From an uncultured Collinsella sp. (GTDB lineage Bacteria; Actinomycetota; Coriobacteriia; Coriobacteriales; Coriobacteriaceae), in the NCBI GenBank assembly GCA_900757385.1, contig CAAENO010000190.1:1-48543 (forward strand): DNA of 48,543 nt, written 5' to 3'. The notes under the pieces are model-generated. The model was not told where the DNA came from, did no database searches, and saw nothing but the letters and a program-made list of their open reading frames with translations. Numbering within the stretch: the stretch's first letter is position 1; every line of letters begins with the position of its first letter. The translations under genes were made by a program, and so were the position numbers. Positions 33,417 through 41,856 of the stretch are shown in pieces.

Positions 33417-34203
33417 GCTCTCGCACGTCAAGAAGACCTTTAACAAGGGCACCGTCACCGAGAAGCGCGCGCTCACCGGCGTCGACCTTACCCTCAACGA
33501 CGGCGACTTTGTAACTGTGATCGGCGGCAACGGCGCCGGCAAATCCACGCTGCTCAACATGATTGCCGGCGTATATCCGCTCGATTCGGGCGTTATCGAG
33601 CTCGACGGCACCGACATCTCGCGCCTGAGCGAGTCGCAGCGCGCCAAGTACCTGGGCCGCGTGTTCCAGGACCCTATGCGCGGTACCGCTGCCGACATGC
33701 AGATCGCTGAGAACCTGGCCCTCGCCAAGCGCCGCGGCCAGCGTCGCGGTCTTTCGTGGGGCGTCACCAAGGCCGAGAAGGACGAATACGTTGAGTTGCT
33801 CAAGCGCCTGGACCTTGGTCTGGACACGCGTCTCAACGCTAAGGTCGGTCTGCTCTCGGGCGGCCAGCGCCAGGCACTCACCCTGCTCATGGCCACGCTC
33901 ACCAAGCCGCGCCTGCTGCTGCTCGACGAGCACACCGCGGCCCTCGACCCCAAGACGGCATCGAAGGTGCTCAATCTGACCGAGGAGATCGTCGACGAGA
34001 ACCACCTGACCACGCTCATGGTCACGCACAACATGAACGACGCCATCCGTCTGGGCAACCGTCTGATCATGATGCACGAGGGCCATGTGATCTACGACGT
34101 GGCCGGCGACGAGAAGAAGTCGCTCACCGTGGCCGACCTGCTGCAGAAGTTTGAGGAGGTCTCGGGCGGCGAGCTCGCCAACGACCGCATGCTGCTGAGC
34201 TAA
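33409..34203 (+). CDS. ABC transporter ATP-binding protein (TrpZ-like)
   Basis: A 264-residue ABC ATPase. Walker A GGNGAGKST (39-47), Q-loop in RVFQDPMRG, signature LLSGGQRQAL, Walker B LLLLDEHTAALDP, and switch His in VTHNMNDAI. It drives the importer with the two preceding genes. An ATG at 33400 is also in frame, but 33409 has better spacing to GGGGAG. A hairpin repeat begins at its stop codon. Confidence 0.93.
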   Translation: MLKLSHVKKTFNKGTVTEKRALTGVDLTLNDGDFVTVIGGNGAGKSTLLNMIAGVYPLDSGVIELDGTDISRLSESQRAKYLGRVFQDPMRGTAADMQIAENLALAKRRGQRRGLSWGVTKAEKDEYVELLKRLDLGLDTRLNAKVGLLSGGQRQALTLLMATLTKPRLLLLDEHTAALDPKTASKVLNLTEEIVDENHLTTLMVTHNMNDAIRLGNRLIMMHEGHVIYDVAGDEKKSLTVADLLQKFEEVSGGELANDRMLLS

Positions 34204-34242
34204 AACCTGCCAAAAAGGGACAGGTTTATTTTGGCAGGTTTT
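34202..34242. repeat. AAAACCTGCC hairpin repeat, copy 2
   Basis: Arms AAAACCTGCCAAAA and TTTTGGCAGGTTTT around AGGGACAGGTTTA. Nearly identical, in the opposite orientation, to 1537-1578. It overlaps the ATPase stop codon and ends in TTTTA, so it may also terminate the operon. Confidence 0.8.
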
Positions 34243-34257
34243 ATCTGCATAAACGTC

Positions 34258-34298
34258 AAAACCGCCGCAAAGGGGTCAGGCACCTTTGTGGTGGTTTT
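34258..34298. repeat. ACCACC hairpin repeat, copy 1
   Basis: AAAACCGCCGCAAAGGGG, TCAGG, then CACCTTTGTGGTGGTTTT. One of five copies in the window; only 16 nt after the unrelated-arm repeat at 34202. Confidence 0.85.
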
Positions 34299-34412
34299 CG
34301 CATATCATATCGATATTCCGATATTCAACCAGGCTCAACCGCGAGGCGCCCCATTCGCGCCCAGCCACCATCGTTATATAATCAGCAAAAACATGCGGGA
34401 GAGGAGCGGCAC

Positions 34413-35681
34413 ATGTCATTGCGAGACTGGCTATTCGGCACCGGCGAGGACCCACAGGGCAGACCGACAGAAGAGTCCCTTGCACCCCTCGGCGCCACCG
34501 AGCTCGCACGAATCGAGGAGGCGTCCACCCGCTCCCTCGCGCTGCGCAGCGGCGAACGCTTGGCCGCCGCCGTGGATCAGCTCGTCCCGCTCGGCGCCAC
34601 CTGGGGCCAGGCGGCGGCCACGCGCGGGCTCGCCGTCGTGAAGTTCCCCGAAGGCGTCACATGGGCCGACCTCTGCGTGAGACAGTCCGACGGCTGGAAC
34701 CTGCTCTCAAGCTTCAACAAGGAGACGGGCAAGTTCAACAAGATGGCCGGCATCAAGCAGGCGGGACTACAGCCCCAAGCCGTCGCCAACATCGCGCTCC
34801 AGAGCGCGGCGGTGGCCGTCGGCATGGCCTACATGAACGAGATAAACGACAAGCTCGAAGGCCTGCAAGAGGGAATCGAGGAGATTCAGCGCGTCATGGA
34901 GCGCCAGCGTGATGCGAGGCTCAAGGCTGGCTACGACGCGCTCTACCGGCTCTCCCTGAACCTCGGGGAATCCGCCACCACGGAGGGCAAGTTCACCGTC
35001 GGGCTCCAGGTCATCGAGGACGCCACCCGCGCCGCCGAGGAAGCGTGGAACTACCAGCTCTCCGAGATCCAGAACCTCACGGAGACACTCGCGAGAAAGA
35101 AAAAGCTGGACGAGAAGGAGATCGCCTCCGAGATAACCCTTCTCCAGGAGAAGGAGCGTCGCGCGGTCCTCGCGTTCCAGCTCATGCTCATCGCCCAGCA
35201 GGTCGGTATGCGCTTCGAGAGCGACTACACCGCAGCCCGCATCAAGAAGAACAAGAAGATCGTCGAGAAGTGCCTGGGCGAGCACGCCCAGCGCCGCGAG
35301 GAGTACCGCCGTATGCTCGGCAAGAAGGTCTCCAAGCTCGGCGGCCCCGTGCTGAAGCTTGCGGACGCCGCGAAGGACGAGGGCTACGAGGCCGCGAATG
35401 TCATCATAGGAGCGCTCCACGAGGTGAGCAGGCAGACAGCCCGCCTCAACCCCGTCGAGATGCGTAAGAAGGCCAAGGAGGCCAACCGTACGCACAAGGC
35501 CCTCATCATGGACTCGCTGGACACGGGCAACGCCGTCCGCCAGCTTGCCGAAAACTACGAGGATGAGCTAGACGAGCTCGACTTTGCCTTCAACCAGGCC
35601 GACACAGTGGTCATCGAGGACGGCCAAGTCCGTCTCTTCGTCACGGGAGACGTCGATAAGGGTGAGGATAAGGCCGAGTAG
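34413..35681 (+). CDS. Unknown coiled-coil protein
   Basis: A 422-residue protein that I do not recognise. ATG 34413 follows GAGAGGAGCGGCAC. There is no signal peptide. A short hydrophobic stretch at about 127-142 (VANIALQSAAVAVGMAY) is followed by MNEINDKLEGLQEGIEEIQ, the start of a long heptad-rich region that runs to about 350. The C-terminus is acidic (VDKGEDKAE). The 170 nt upstream hold two hairpin repeats and a TATCAT/TATCGA region but no clear promoter. An orphan cell-wall sorting tail follows. An accessory or horizontally acquired gene is possible; membrane-associated scaffolding is one guess. Confidence 0.8.
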   Translation: MSLRDWLFGTGEDPQGRPTEESLAPLGATELARIEEASTRSLALRSGERLAAAVDQLVPLGATWGQAAATRGLAVVKFPEGVTWADLCVRQSDGWNLLSSFNKETGKFNKMAGIKQAGLQPQAVANIALQSAAVAVGMAYMNEINDKLEGLQEGIEEIQRVMERQRDARLKAGYDALYRLSLNLGESATTEGKFTVGLQVIEDATRAAEEAWNYQLSEIQNLTETLARKKKLDEKEIASEITLLQEKERRAVLAFQLMLIAQQVGMRFESDYTAARIKKNKKIVEKCLGEHAQRREEYRRMLGKKVSKLGGPVLKLADAAKDEGYEAANVIIGALHEVSRQTARLNPVEMRKKAKEANRTHKALIMDSLDTGNAVRQLAENYEDELDELDFAFNQADTVVIEDGQVRLFVTGDVDKGEDKAE

Positions 35682-35773
35682 CCCCCCACCAACCTGCGCC
35701 GCCGCGAGCGGGCCAAGCTACCAACCTCGGGTCCTCCGCGCCATGCCCGCGTCCGCGCGGGTGCGTTCCGCCT

Positions 35774-35980
35774 GTGGGCATCTGTGCCGTACGCCGCCGG
35801 TCGCGCCCGCGCGTGCCCAAGCCGGACACGTCGACCACCACGACCACGCAGGTCACCACCAAAAAGACGGCCGGCAAGCTCGCCGCAACGGGGGATCGCA
35901 CGCTTGTCATGGTCGGCGCGTGCCTCATCGGCGGCATCGTCATCATCGTTCTGGGCATCATCTGGAAGCGCCGTCGCTAG
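35774..35980 (+). pseudogene. Orphan cell-wall sorting signal, remnant of a surface protein
   Basis: The frame ending at 35980 encodes KPDTSTTTTTQVTTKKTAGK, then LAATGD, a hydrophobic span (VMVGACLIGGIVIIVLGI) and the charged tail WKRRR. This is the layout of a sortase sorting signal, with LAATG in place of LPXTG. There is no good ribosome binding site; the GTG at 35774 is nominal and the frame is open well upstream. A terminator lies 55 nt after the stop. The best reading is the 3' end of a lost surface-protein gene; a small intact membrane protein is less likely. Confidence 0.55.
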
Positions 35981-36033
35981 ATTACGCCACGTGGCCTACA
36001 TCCCGTACTATTCAAACCTTATACCGAGCGCAG

Positions 36034-36066
36034 AAGCCCGTCCGAACATGATCGGACGGGCCTTTT
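36034..36066 (+). terminator. rho-independent terminator before the MscS gene
   Basis: Stem AAGCCCGTCCGA / TCGGACGGGCCTT with loop ACATGA-like, followed by TTTT. Confidence 0.85.
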
Positions 36067-36110
36067 GGTGGGTATCATGGATGGACGTATCTTTAGGAGG
36101 TTCCCCCTAC

Positions 36111-36878
36111 ATGGAATTGTTTGAGCCGATTCTTCATTTCTTTTCGCAACGGTGGGTCCACAACATCATTTGGGCCGCCGTCCTGGCCCTTGGCACCGCC
36201 GTCGCCGCCAAGGTGGCATCCAAGACCCTGCACCACCTACTCAACCGTGACGACAACCCGCTTCCCGCATCGAGCATCTTCATCAACATCGCGCGTGCCG
36301 TCATTTGGATGATCGGCGGCAGCTTTATCCTCGACAACTGCTTTGGCATTAACGCAAACGCGCTCGTCGCCGCTCTTGGCGTCGGCGGCATCGCCATCTC
36401 GCTCGGCTTTCAGGACACGCTATCAAACCTTATCGGCGGCATGCAAGTGACCTTTATGGGCATCATCAAGCCCGGCGACAATATCGAGGTCGGCGGCGTG
36501 TCGGGCGTGGTCCAGGACATCACTTGGCGCCACACGACCATCGAGGACGCCTGCGGACAGACCATCATCGTCCCCAACTCCAACATCTCCAAGAACACAC
36601 TCGTGCACCTCATGCCCTTTGGACGCGTTGTCGTTCCCGTCGCGGTGAAGGACACGTCAAAGTGGGACTCGCTCGATGCGCTGGCAGACGAGCTCGCCTG
36701 TGCCACCAAGGTCGCCGTTTCACCCATCTCGGGCTTTGACAAGGAACCCTACGTGCTCTTTAGCGAGATCGGCGACTTTGGCATTAAGGGTAAGATCATC
36801 TTTATCGTCAGTGACGACAGCACCACCTTTACGGCAGCCGACGCCTGCATCCGCGCCATCGCCCCCATCATCGCCTAA
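36111..36878 (+). CDS. Small-conductance mechanosensitive channel, MscS family
   Basis: A 255-residue channel that releases solutes under osmotic downshock. Three N-terminal spans (about 14-40, 58-80, 84-105) lead to the pore-lining helix with ALVAALGVGGIAISLGFQDT and the beta domain with FMGIIKPGDNIEVGGVSGVV and IIVPNSNISKN. AGGAGG lies ten bases before ATG 36111. The stop codon is the first base triplet of an ACCACC hairpin repeat. It has its own upstream terminator boundary, so it is probably monocistronic. Confidence 0.93.
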   Translation: MELFEPILHFFSQRWVHNIIWAAVLALGTAVAAKVASKTLHHLLNRDDNPLPASSIFINIARAVIWMIGGSFILDNCFGINANALVAALGVGGIAISLGFQDTLSNLIGGMQVTFMGIIKPGDNIEVGGVSGVVQDITWRHTTIEDACGQTIIVPNSNISKNTLVHLMPFGRVVVPVAVKDTSKWDSLDALADELACATKVAVSPISGFDKEPYVLFSEIGDFGIKGKIIFIVSDDSTTFTAADACIRAIAPIIA

Positions 36879-36916
36879 AACCACCGCAAAGGGGACAGGC
36901 ACCTTTGTGGTGGTTT
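36877..36916. repeat. ACCACC hairpin repeat, copy 2
   Basis: AAAACCACCGCAAAGGGG, ACAGG, CACCTTTGTGGTGGTTT. It overlaps the MscS stop codon. Confidence 0.88.
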
Positions 36917-36932
36917 CGCATCGTGGTACCAT
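36905..36932 (+). promoter_or_regulatory. Predicted promoter of the BMP-fusion operon
   Basis: TTGTGG (36905-36910), 16 bases, TACCAT (36927-36932). The -35 box lies inside the right arm of the ACCACC repeat, so the repeat may supply part of the promoter. Confidence 0.35.
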
Positions 36933-36972
36933 GGTTCATATCGTTGTTTAAACGACTAAGGGAGTAGACACC

Positions 36973-38895
36973 ATGGAAGAGGCCTATCGTCAAGCGCGCA
37001 AGCGCGGCGAACAGGGACGCCGTCGCGCCATCAGCCAAAGCGAGCATCCATATCTTACGGACCTCGACAGCTTGGTCGCCCAGCTTCCCTGCGGGCAGCG
37101 CGAGAACATCGGCCTGCGGGACATTCCGCTCGAAATGGTCGTCGGCACGGTTACCAAAGGTCGCCAGTCCGCCTTTTCGTGTAACTTTATGCCGCTGCTC
37201 CCCTGGAATACCGAATTCGCCCGCAAATGGTCCAACCTCTACGATATCCAAATCTCCGAGGGCTACCGCGACCCCATCATCGTCACCGAGTTCATGCACC
37301 GCTTTTACGTCCAAGAGGGCAACAAGCGTGTCAGCGTCCTCAAATTCCTTGACGCTCCGACGGTTTCGGCCAAGGTGACGCGTCTGTACCCCGGTAAGTG
37401 GGATTCCGTCGAGAGCCGCCTGTACGGTGAGTTTTGCGCCTTTTGGTACGTATGCCCCCTGTACGAGATTGAGTTTTCGCGCGAGGGCAGCTACGAGATG
37501 CTTGCCAAAATGCTCGGCCAAGATCTTGTCGAAAAATGGCCTCAAAAGAAGGTCGACTACCTACGTCACACCTTCCTGCTCTTTAAGCGCGCCTATCTTC
37601 GCGCGGGCGGCGACCACTTGGACATTACGCCTGCCGATGCCATGCTCGTCTACCTCAACGTCTACAACCAGGACCGTCTGCTGGATACGCCGACGGATAT
37701 CGTCGTCAACCGTCTGTGCAAGATTTGGCGCGAGCTTGTCATTGCCGGCAAAAGCGACGAGGACAAAGTCGATCTTGTCGAAGCGCCGCAGCCCAACGAG
37801 AAAGAGGGCGCACCGACAAAAGCTACCTCGGGCGTGCTCAACTTCTTTATGAGCAAGACCGTCTACTCCACTGCCAATCCCATGCGAATCGCCTTTATCC
37901 ACGAGTTTCCCTGTGCCACGTCGAGCTGGGACAGCCTACACGACCAGGGCCGCCGGTATCTTGATGAGCACTTTGGCGGCATCGTGCGCACCGAGGCGTT
38001 CGAGGACTGCCACGATTCGGACGTGTTCTACGCCGCCGTCGAGACAGCCGTAAAGCACGGGGCGAACGTCATCTTCTCGACCTCACACCGGCTCATGGAA
38101 TACACGCTCAGGGCGTCAGTCGAGTATCCCCAGGTGCGGTTCCTTAACTGCTCAATCGGCCTTCCCCACCAAAGCGTCCGCTCGTACTTTGGAAAGATGT
38201 ACGAGGCCAAGTTCCTACTGGGCGCCCTTGCCGCCAGCATGGCCGACAACCACCGTATTGGCTACCATGCGTCGGTCTTCGCCTCGGGCGCGCTGAGCGA
38301 AATCAACGCCTTCGCTATCGGTGCCTCGCTGCTCGACCCTCGTGCGCAGATTATCCTCACTTGGGGAGATGTTCCCGCCGGCGGTCTTGCCGAAGCCATG
38401 TGTCGCGAGGGCGTGAGCGTCATGACCGGCGCCGATATGTCCAAGTCTCTCGAGGACCCCACCGCCTACGGGCTTCACCGTCTGGTAAACGGCAAGGAAG
38501 TTACCGGTATTGCTATGCCGGTATGGAACTGGGGCCGTTACTACGAACTCATCGTACGCAGCCTACTGCACGGCACATGGGACGAGACCGCCGATGACCA
38601 GCAGGTGCGCGCCGTCAACTACTGGTACGGTATGAGCTCCGGCGTCATCGATATTCGCTACGCTCCGGGCCTACCCTATCAGACGCGTAAACTTGTGCAG
38701 CTACTGCGCAATGGCATCGTCGAGGGCTCCATCAATCCATTTGGCGGCGAGCTCCATAGCCAAGACGGCGTGGTGCAGATCGAGGGCTTTCCCCCACTGC
38801 CGAGCACGCAAATCGTCGAGATGGACTGGCTGGCCGACAACGTGGTGGGCACCATTCCGCAACTCGACGATGAGCCGAAGGTCCGCGCCCTATGA
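36973..38895 (+). CDS. ParB-like domain fused to a BMP (PnrA-like) ligand-binding domain
   Basis: A 640-residue protein with no signal peptide. Residues about 45-135 resemble a ParB/sulfiredoxin-like domain (IPLEMVVGTVTKGR, DPIIVTEFMHRFYVQEGNKR, VSVLKFLDA). Residues about 300-625 are a basic-membrane-protein/PnrA domain of the kind that binds purine nucleosides outside the cell: MRIAFIHEFPCATSSWDSLH, NVIFSTSHRLMEYTLR, GKMYEAKFLLGALAASMADN and GRYYELIVRSLLHGTWDE. Here it should be cytoplasmic. The role is unknown; sensing a nucleoside and acting through the N-terminal domain is a fair guess. It overlaps the phosphoesterase gene by ATGA. ATG 36973 follows GGGAGTAGACACC. Confidence 0.85.
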   Translation: MEEAYRQARKRGEQGRRRAISQSEHPYLTDLDSLVAQLPCGQRENIGLRDIPLEMVVGTVTKGRQSAFSCNFMPLLPWNTEFARKWSNLYDIQISEGYRDPIIVTEFMHRFYVQEGNKRVSVLKFLDAPTVSAKVTRLYPGKWDSVESRLYGEFCAFWYVCPLYEIEFSREGSYEMLAKMLGQDLVEKWPQKKVDYLRHTFLLFKRAYLRAGGDHLDITPADAMLVYLNVYNQDRLLDTPTDIVVNRLCKIWRELVIAGKSDEDKVDLVEAPQPNEKEGAPTKATSGVLNFFMSKTVYSTANPMRIAFIHEFPCATSSWDSLHDQGRRYLDEHFGGIVRTEAFEDCHDSDVFYAAVETAVKHGANVIFSTSHRLMEYTLRASVEYPQVRFLNCSIGLPHQSVRSYFGKMYEAKFLLGALAASMADNHRIGYHASVFASGALSEINAFAIGASLLDPRAQIILTWGDVPAGGLAEAMCREGVSVMTGADMSKSLEDPTAYGLHRLVNGKEVTGIAMPVWNWGRYYELIVRSLLHGTWDETADDQQVRAVNYWYGMSSGVIDIRYAPGLPYQTRKLVQLLRNGIVEGSINPFGGELHSQDGVVQIEGFPPLPSTQIVEMDWLADNVVGTIPQLDDEPKVRAL

Positions 38896-39602
38896 AAATC
38901 CTTGCCATAGCCGATACCGAAGAGCGATGCCTGTGGGAGTGCTTTCGCAAGGAGCGCTTTGAGGACGTTGACCTGATTCTATCCGCAGGCGACCTGGATC
39001 CGGACTATCTTGAGTTTTTGGTCACTGTCATCAACAAACCGCTTGTGTACGTTCGTGGCAACCACGACGACCGCTACGCGCGCCATGCACCGGGCGGGTG
39101 CATTTGTGTTGAGGACAGCGTATATGTGTACCGAGGTATTCGCATTGCGGGTCTGGGCGGTTCCATGCGCTACCGCGACGGCGCGAACATGTATACCGAG
39201 CGCGAGATGGCAAAACGCATGCGCAAGCTATCGCGAAAAATCGCACTGGTAGACGGATGCGATATTCTACTTACCCATGCACCCGTCGCAGGCATGGGCG
39301 ACCTGGACGACCTACCGCATCGAGGATTCGAGTGCTTTAATGCGGCTCTTGAGTCTTGGGGTCCCGACTATATGATTCACGGGCATGTGCACCAAAGCTA
39401 CGGCCCCAACTTTCAACGCGAGCGCCAACACCCATGCGGAACGAAGATTGTCAACGCCTGCGGCTATACCAAGATCGAAATTGACGAGGCGCGCTACCCC
39501 ACGCGCGGTTGGAAGGCCGCTTGGCTCAACTCGCAAACCATGCGCCGCGAGCTCAAACGCCACGAAGCAATCGAGTCTTCAACCGCCAGAACCCCCTGGT
39601 AA
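38892..39602 (+). CDS. Calcineurin-like metallophosphoesterase
   Basis: A 236-residue dinuclear-metal phosphoesterase. The motifs are in order: ILAIADTEE (DxH replaced by DTE), ILSAGDLDPDYL, VYVRGNHDDRYA, LLTHAPVAG, MIHGHVHQSYG. The change in the first motif removes one usual metal-binding histidine. ATG overlaps the stop of the ParB-BMP gene by four bases (ATGA), so the two proteins are made together and may work on the same nucleotide-type signal. The C-terminus (TMRRELKRHEAIESS) is basic. Confidence 0.9.
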   Translation: MKILAIADTEERCLWECFRKERFEDVDLILSAGDLDPDYLEFLVTVINKPLVYVRGNHDDRYARHAPGGCICVEDSVYVYRGIRIAGLGGSMRYRDGANMYTEREMAKRMRKLSRKIALVDGCDILLTHAPVAGMGDLDDLPHRGFECFNAALESWGPDYMIHGHVHQSYGPNFQRERQHPCGTKIVNACGYTKIEIDEARYPTRGWKAAWLNSQTMRRELKRHEAIESSTARTPW

Positions 39603-39610
39603 CTGCCAAC

Positions 39611-39649
39611 AACCACCACGAAGGGGATAGGCACCTTTATGGTGGTTTT
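39611..39649. repeat. ACCACC hairpin repeat, copy 3
   Basis: AACCACCACGAAGGGG, ATAGG, CACCTTTATGGTGGTTTT. Identity with copy 4 continues for about 23 nt past the hairpin (GCTGACTCGTCCGACCTGTC), so a longer unit was duplicated. Confidence 0.85.
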
Positions 39650-39713
39650 GCTGACTCGTCCGACCTGTCCATCACGGTGCTTGTGTAATTAACGAGAACA
39701 CTCATTGTTTTGT

Positions 39714-39742
39714 AAGGACGGCGCTCACGTGCCGTCTTTTTT
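39714..39742 (+). terminator. rho-independent terminator upstream of the sigma gene
   Basis: GACGGC..GCCGTC followed by six T. It separates the phosphoesterase operon from the sigma factor, or ends a short transcript starting between. Confidence 0.8.
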
Positions 39743-39833
39743 GTCAACTTATGCAGTCTCGACCGTGTTGTATGTAGAGGGACCTCGCGAGACGCCTTCC
39801 CTATATCCACCACGACCAATTGGAGGTGACACT

Positions 39834-40394
39834 ATGCCTGCACGCCGTAACCGCAATAGCACGCTCCGATGCGATGCCGATCAGATCGAGCGGGAAGCAA
39901 AGCGCTTGGTCGACACGTATTCCGACCTCATCCTTCGATTGTGCTATTCGGCCCTTGGATCCGCTGACGACGCTCAAGACATCTGCCAGGACACGCTGAT
40001 CAAGATTCTCCAACGCACTCAACCGTTCGACTCGCTCGAACACGAACGTGCTTGGGTGATCCGAGTCGCACTGAACGCATGTCGCGATATCGGCCGTACG
40101 CACGCGAATCACCCGGTTGTCGACCTCGATTCGCTCCCCGATTTCTGCGCACCCGTAACACATACCGAGCAAGAATTCGCGCAACGCGACTGCGCCATTC
40201 TTTCCGCTGTCACGGCCCTGCCTCAAGCACAGCGCATCGCCATCTTTTTGCACTACTACGCAGGCATGAGCATCAGGGAAATCGCAGACGCCGTTCACGC
40301 GACGCCAGCTGCAACCGCCCAGCACCTTAGCCGCGGACGTGCGTCACTTCGGCTTTCCTTGAAAGGAGACCACAATGACTACGAATTCGAATGA
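39834..40394 (+). CDS. ECF-type RNA polymerase sigma factor
   Basis: A 186-residue sigma-70 family protein, paralogous in plan to the one at 929-1447. Region 2 has SADDAQDICQDTLIKIL; region 4 has GMSIREIADAVHATPAATAQ. ATG 39834 (MPARRNRN) follows GGAGGTGACACT; upstream in-frame codons lack a site. Its 3' end overlaps the anti-sigma start by 20 nt. Two such pairs in one window suggest a family of membrane-signalled regulators. Confidence 0.9.
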   Translation: MPARRNRNSTLRCDADQIEREAKRLVDTYSDLILRLCYSALGSADDAQDICQDTLIKILQRTQPFDSLEHERAWVIRVALNACRDIGRTHANHPVVDLDSLPDFCAPVTHTEQEFAQRDCAILSAVTALPQAQRIAIFLHYYAGMSIREIADAVHATPAATAQHLSRGRASLRLSLKGDHNDYEFE

Positions 40395-41505
40395 CTATCG
40401 CCACGCCCTGGAGCACATTTCGTTTACCGATAATGCGAAGCAGCACATGGCAAACTCGATTGCTCAGTCCGTCGCCTCGAGCGATGCGGCGACCGCTCAA
40501 AGCAACTTTAATGGCACGCGACGCAAGCCGCGCATCGCCCGCCATCCCGTAAGAACAGTCGCTCGCATTGCCGCTGTAACGGCAGTCCTCGCTATCGTCA
40601 TTGGAGGCGCTGGCACGGCTATGGCAACAGGCGTCCTGCCGCTTCCTTCTGACATGCTTTCCGACATCTTTGACGGACCTGCTTCTCAAACCGAGATCAT
40701 CGACCGTATTGGCCGGCCCGTCGGTGCTAGCTGCTCCAACAACGGAGTCACCGTGACCGCCGACGCCATCATGGGCGACAAGGATATGGTTACCATCGCC
40801 TATACGCTTACGTTCGACGATCCCGCTGCCCTGAAAAAGCTTTCCGAGCCGGGCGAGAACGGAACTATCGCCGGAAGTGTCGATGGAAACGTATACGTTG
40901 ATGGCGAGCATGGCGGCCAAGGCCAATCATGGCTCATTGACAAGAACCCCAATGACTCCAGCATTCAATACTTTGCACAGTTCAGCGTTGAATCACCCGG
41001 CCTTATGGGCAGGACCGTCCGCACGCATATCAACTCTCTCGTTGTGCCACGTGCTGGCAAAGAGCTTCCCGAGTATAAGAAAATACTTACGGGCCCATGG
41101 GATCTTAAGTTCCAGCTGAATTACGAAGATACATCCGTTACGATTCCCGCGCCCAAATCGGTCAACTTTAACGGCACCAAGGCGACGATTCAAGAGGCCA
41201 CCGTATCCTGCGCTGGCGTTTCAGTCCGCTACAACATAGATCGTTCCATCGAACACGACAACAACAGCGGCAAGATGTCTCAAAACATGGAGGAGTCTAT
41301 GGATGCCGTTGGCAACATACCCCTCATCGTGACGTTCAAAGACGGTCATGTTGAGGACGCAACCAGCCACAGCGGCTATTTCGCAAATAAACTGGATAAC
41401 GGCACCACTGATGTCCACAAGACCTGGCCGTTCTCGCAAGTTTGTGACACAGACAAGATTGCAAGCGTACAAATTGGCGATACGGTCATTCCCATGAATT
41501 CGTAA
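40375..41505 (+). CDS. Anti-sigma-like membrane protein (DUF4179-type plan)
   Basis: A 376-residue protein. Residues 1-60 are cytoplasmic and basic near the membrane (RRKPRIARHPVR); 62-84 form one span (ARIAAVTAVLAIVIGGAGTA). The remaining 290 residues are an extracytoplasmic beta-rich region (VTVTADAIMGDKDMVTIAYT, GPWDLKFQLNYED). AAAGGAGACCACA precedes the ATG, inside the end of the sigma gene. It most likely restrains that sigma factor until an outside signal. Same plan as the protein at 1-978. Confidence 0.82.
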   Translation: MTTNSNDYRHALEHISFTDNAKQHMANSIAQSVASSDAATAQSNFNGTRRKPRIARHPVRTVARIAAVTAVLAIVIGGAGTAMATGVLPLPSDMLSDIFDGPASQTEIIDRIGRPVGASCSNNGVTVTADAIMGDKDMVTIAYTLTFDDPAALKKLSEPGENGTIAGSVDGNVYVDGEHGGQGQSWLIDKNPNDSSIQYFAQFSVESPGLMGRTVRTHINSLVVPRAGKELPEYKKILTGPWDLKFQLNYEDTSVTIPAPKSVNFNGTKATIQEATVSCAGVSVRYNIDRSIEHDNNSGKMSQNMEESMDAVGNIPLIVTFKDGHVEDATSHSGYFANKLDNGTTDVHKTWPFSQVCDTDKIASVQIGDTVIPMNS

Positions 41506-41622
41506 CGCTACGCGGCTCGTATATGCACCCGGTTCCGCACTTCGCGTCTAAAGATGCGCTGTCATCGAGCAGCGTGAGCGCAAGGCCGCCCGTATGGTCG
41601 GCTGGGAACACCTCGTTGCGCT

Positions 41623-41664
41623 AAAAACCACCACGAAGGGGACCGGCACCTTTGTGGTGGTTTT
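41623..41664. repeat. ACCACC hairpin repeat, copy 4
   Basis: AAAAACCACCACGAAGGGG, ACCGG, CACCTTTGTGGTGGTTTT, then the same 3' flank as copy 3. Confidence 0.88.
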
Positions 41665-41694
41665 GCTGACTCGTCCGACCTGTCCCAACGGTTT

Positions 41695-41831
41695 GTCTCA
41701 ATCTGTAACAGGTAGGGCCCAAATAATCGGTTAGCTGTTACAGATCGAGACAGACCACGGATGCTCAGCCGAAAATCTCAATCTGTAACAGGTAGGAACG
41801 ATTTTGCCCCTTAGATGTTACAGATTGAGAT
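41695..41831. repeat. Dimer of the 57-nt TCTGTAACA palindrome, locus 1
   Basis: Two imperfect palindromes, 41695-41751 and 41775-41831, each 57 nt and starting exactly 80 nt apart. Arms are (G/A)TCTCAATCTGTAACAGGTAG and its near complement ending TGTTACAGAT(C/T)GAGA. The same dimer with the same spacing occurs at 48327-48463. It lies just downstream of the leuB remnant. Confidence 0.85.
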
Positions 41832-41856
41832 ATTTGACAGCTTGAATCGGCATCGC

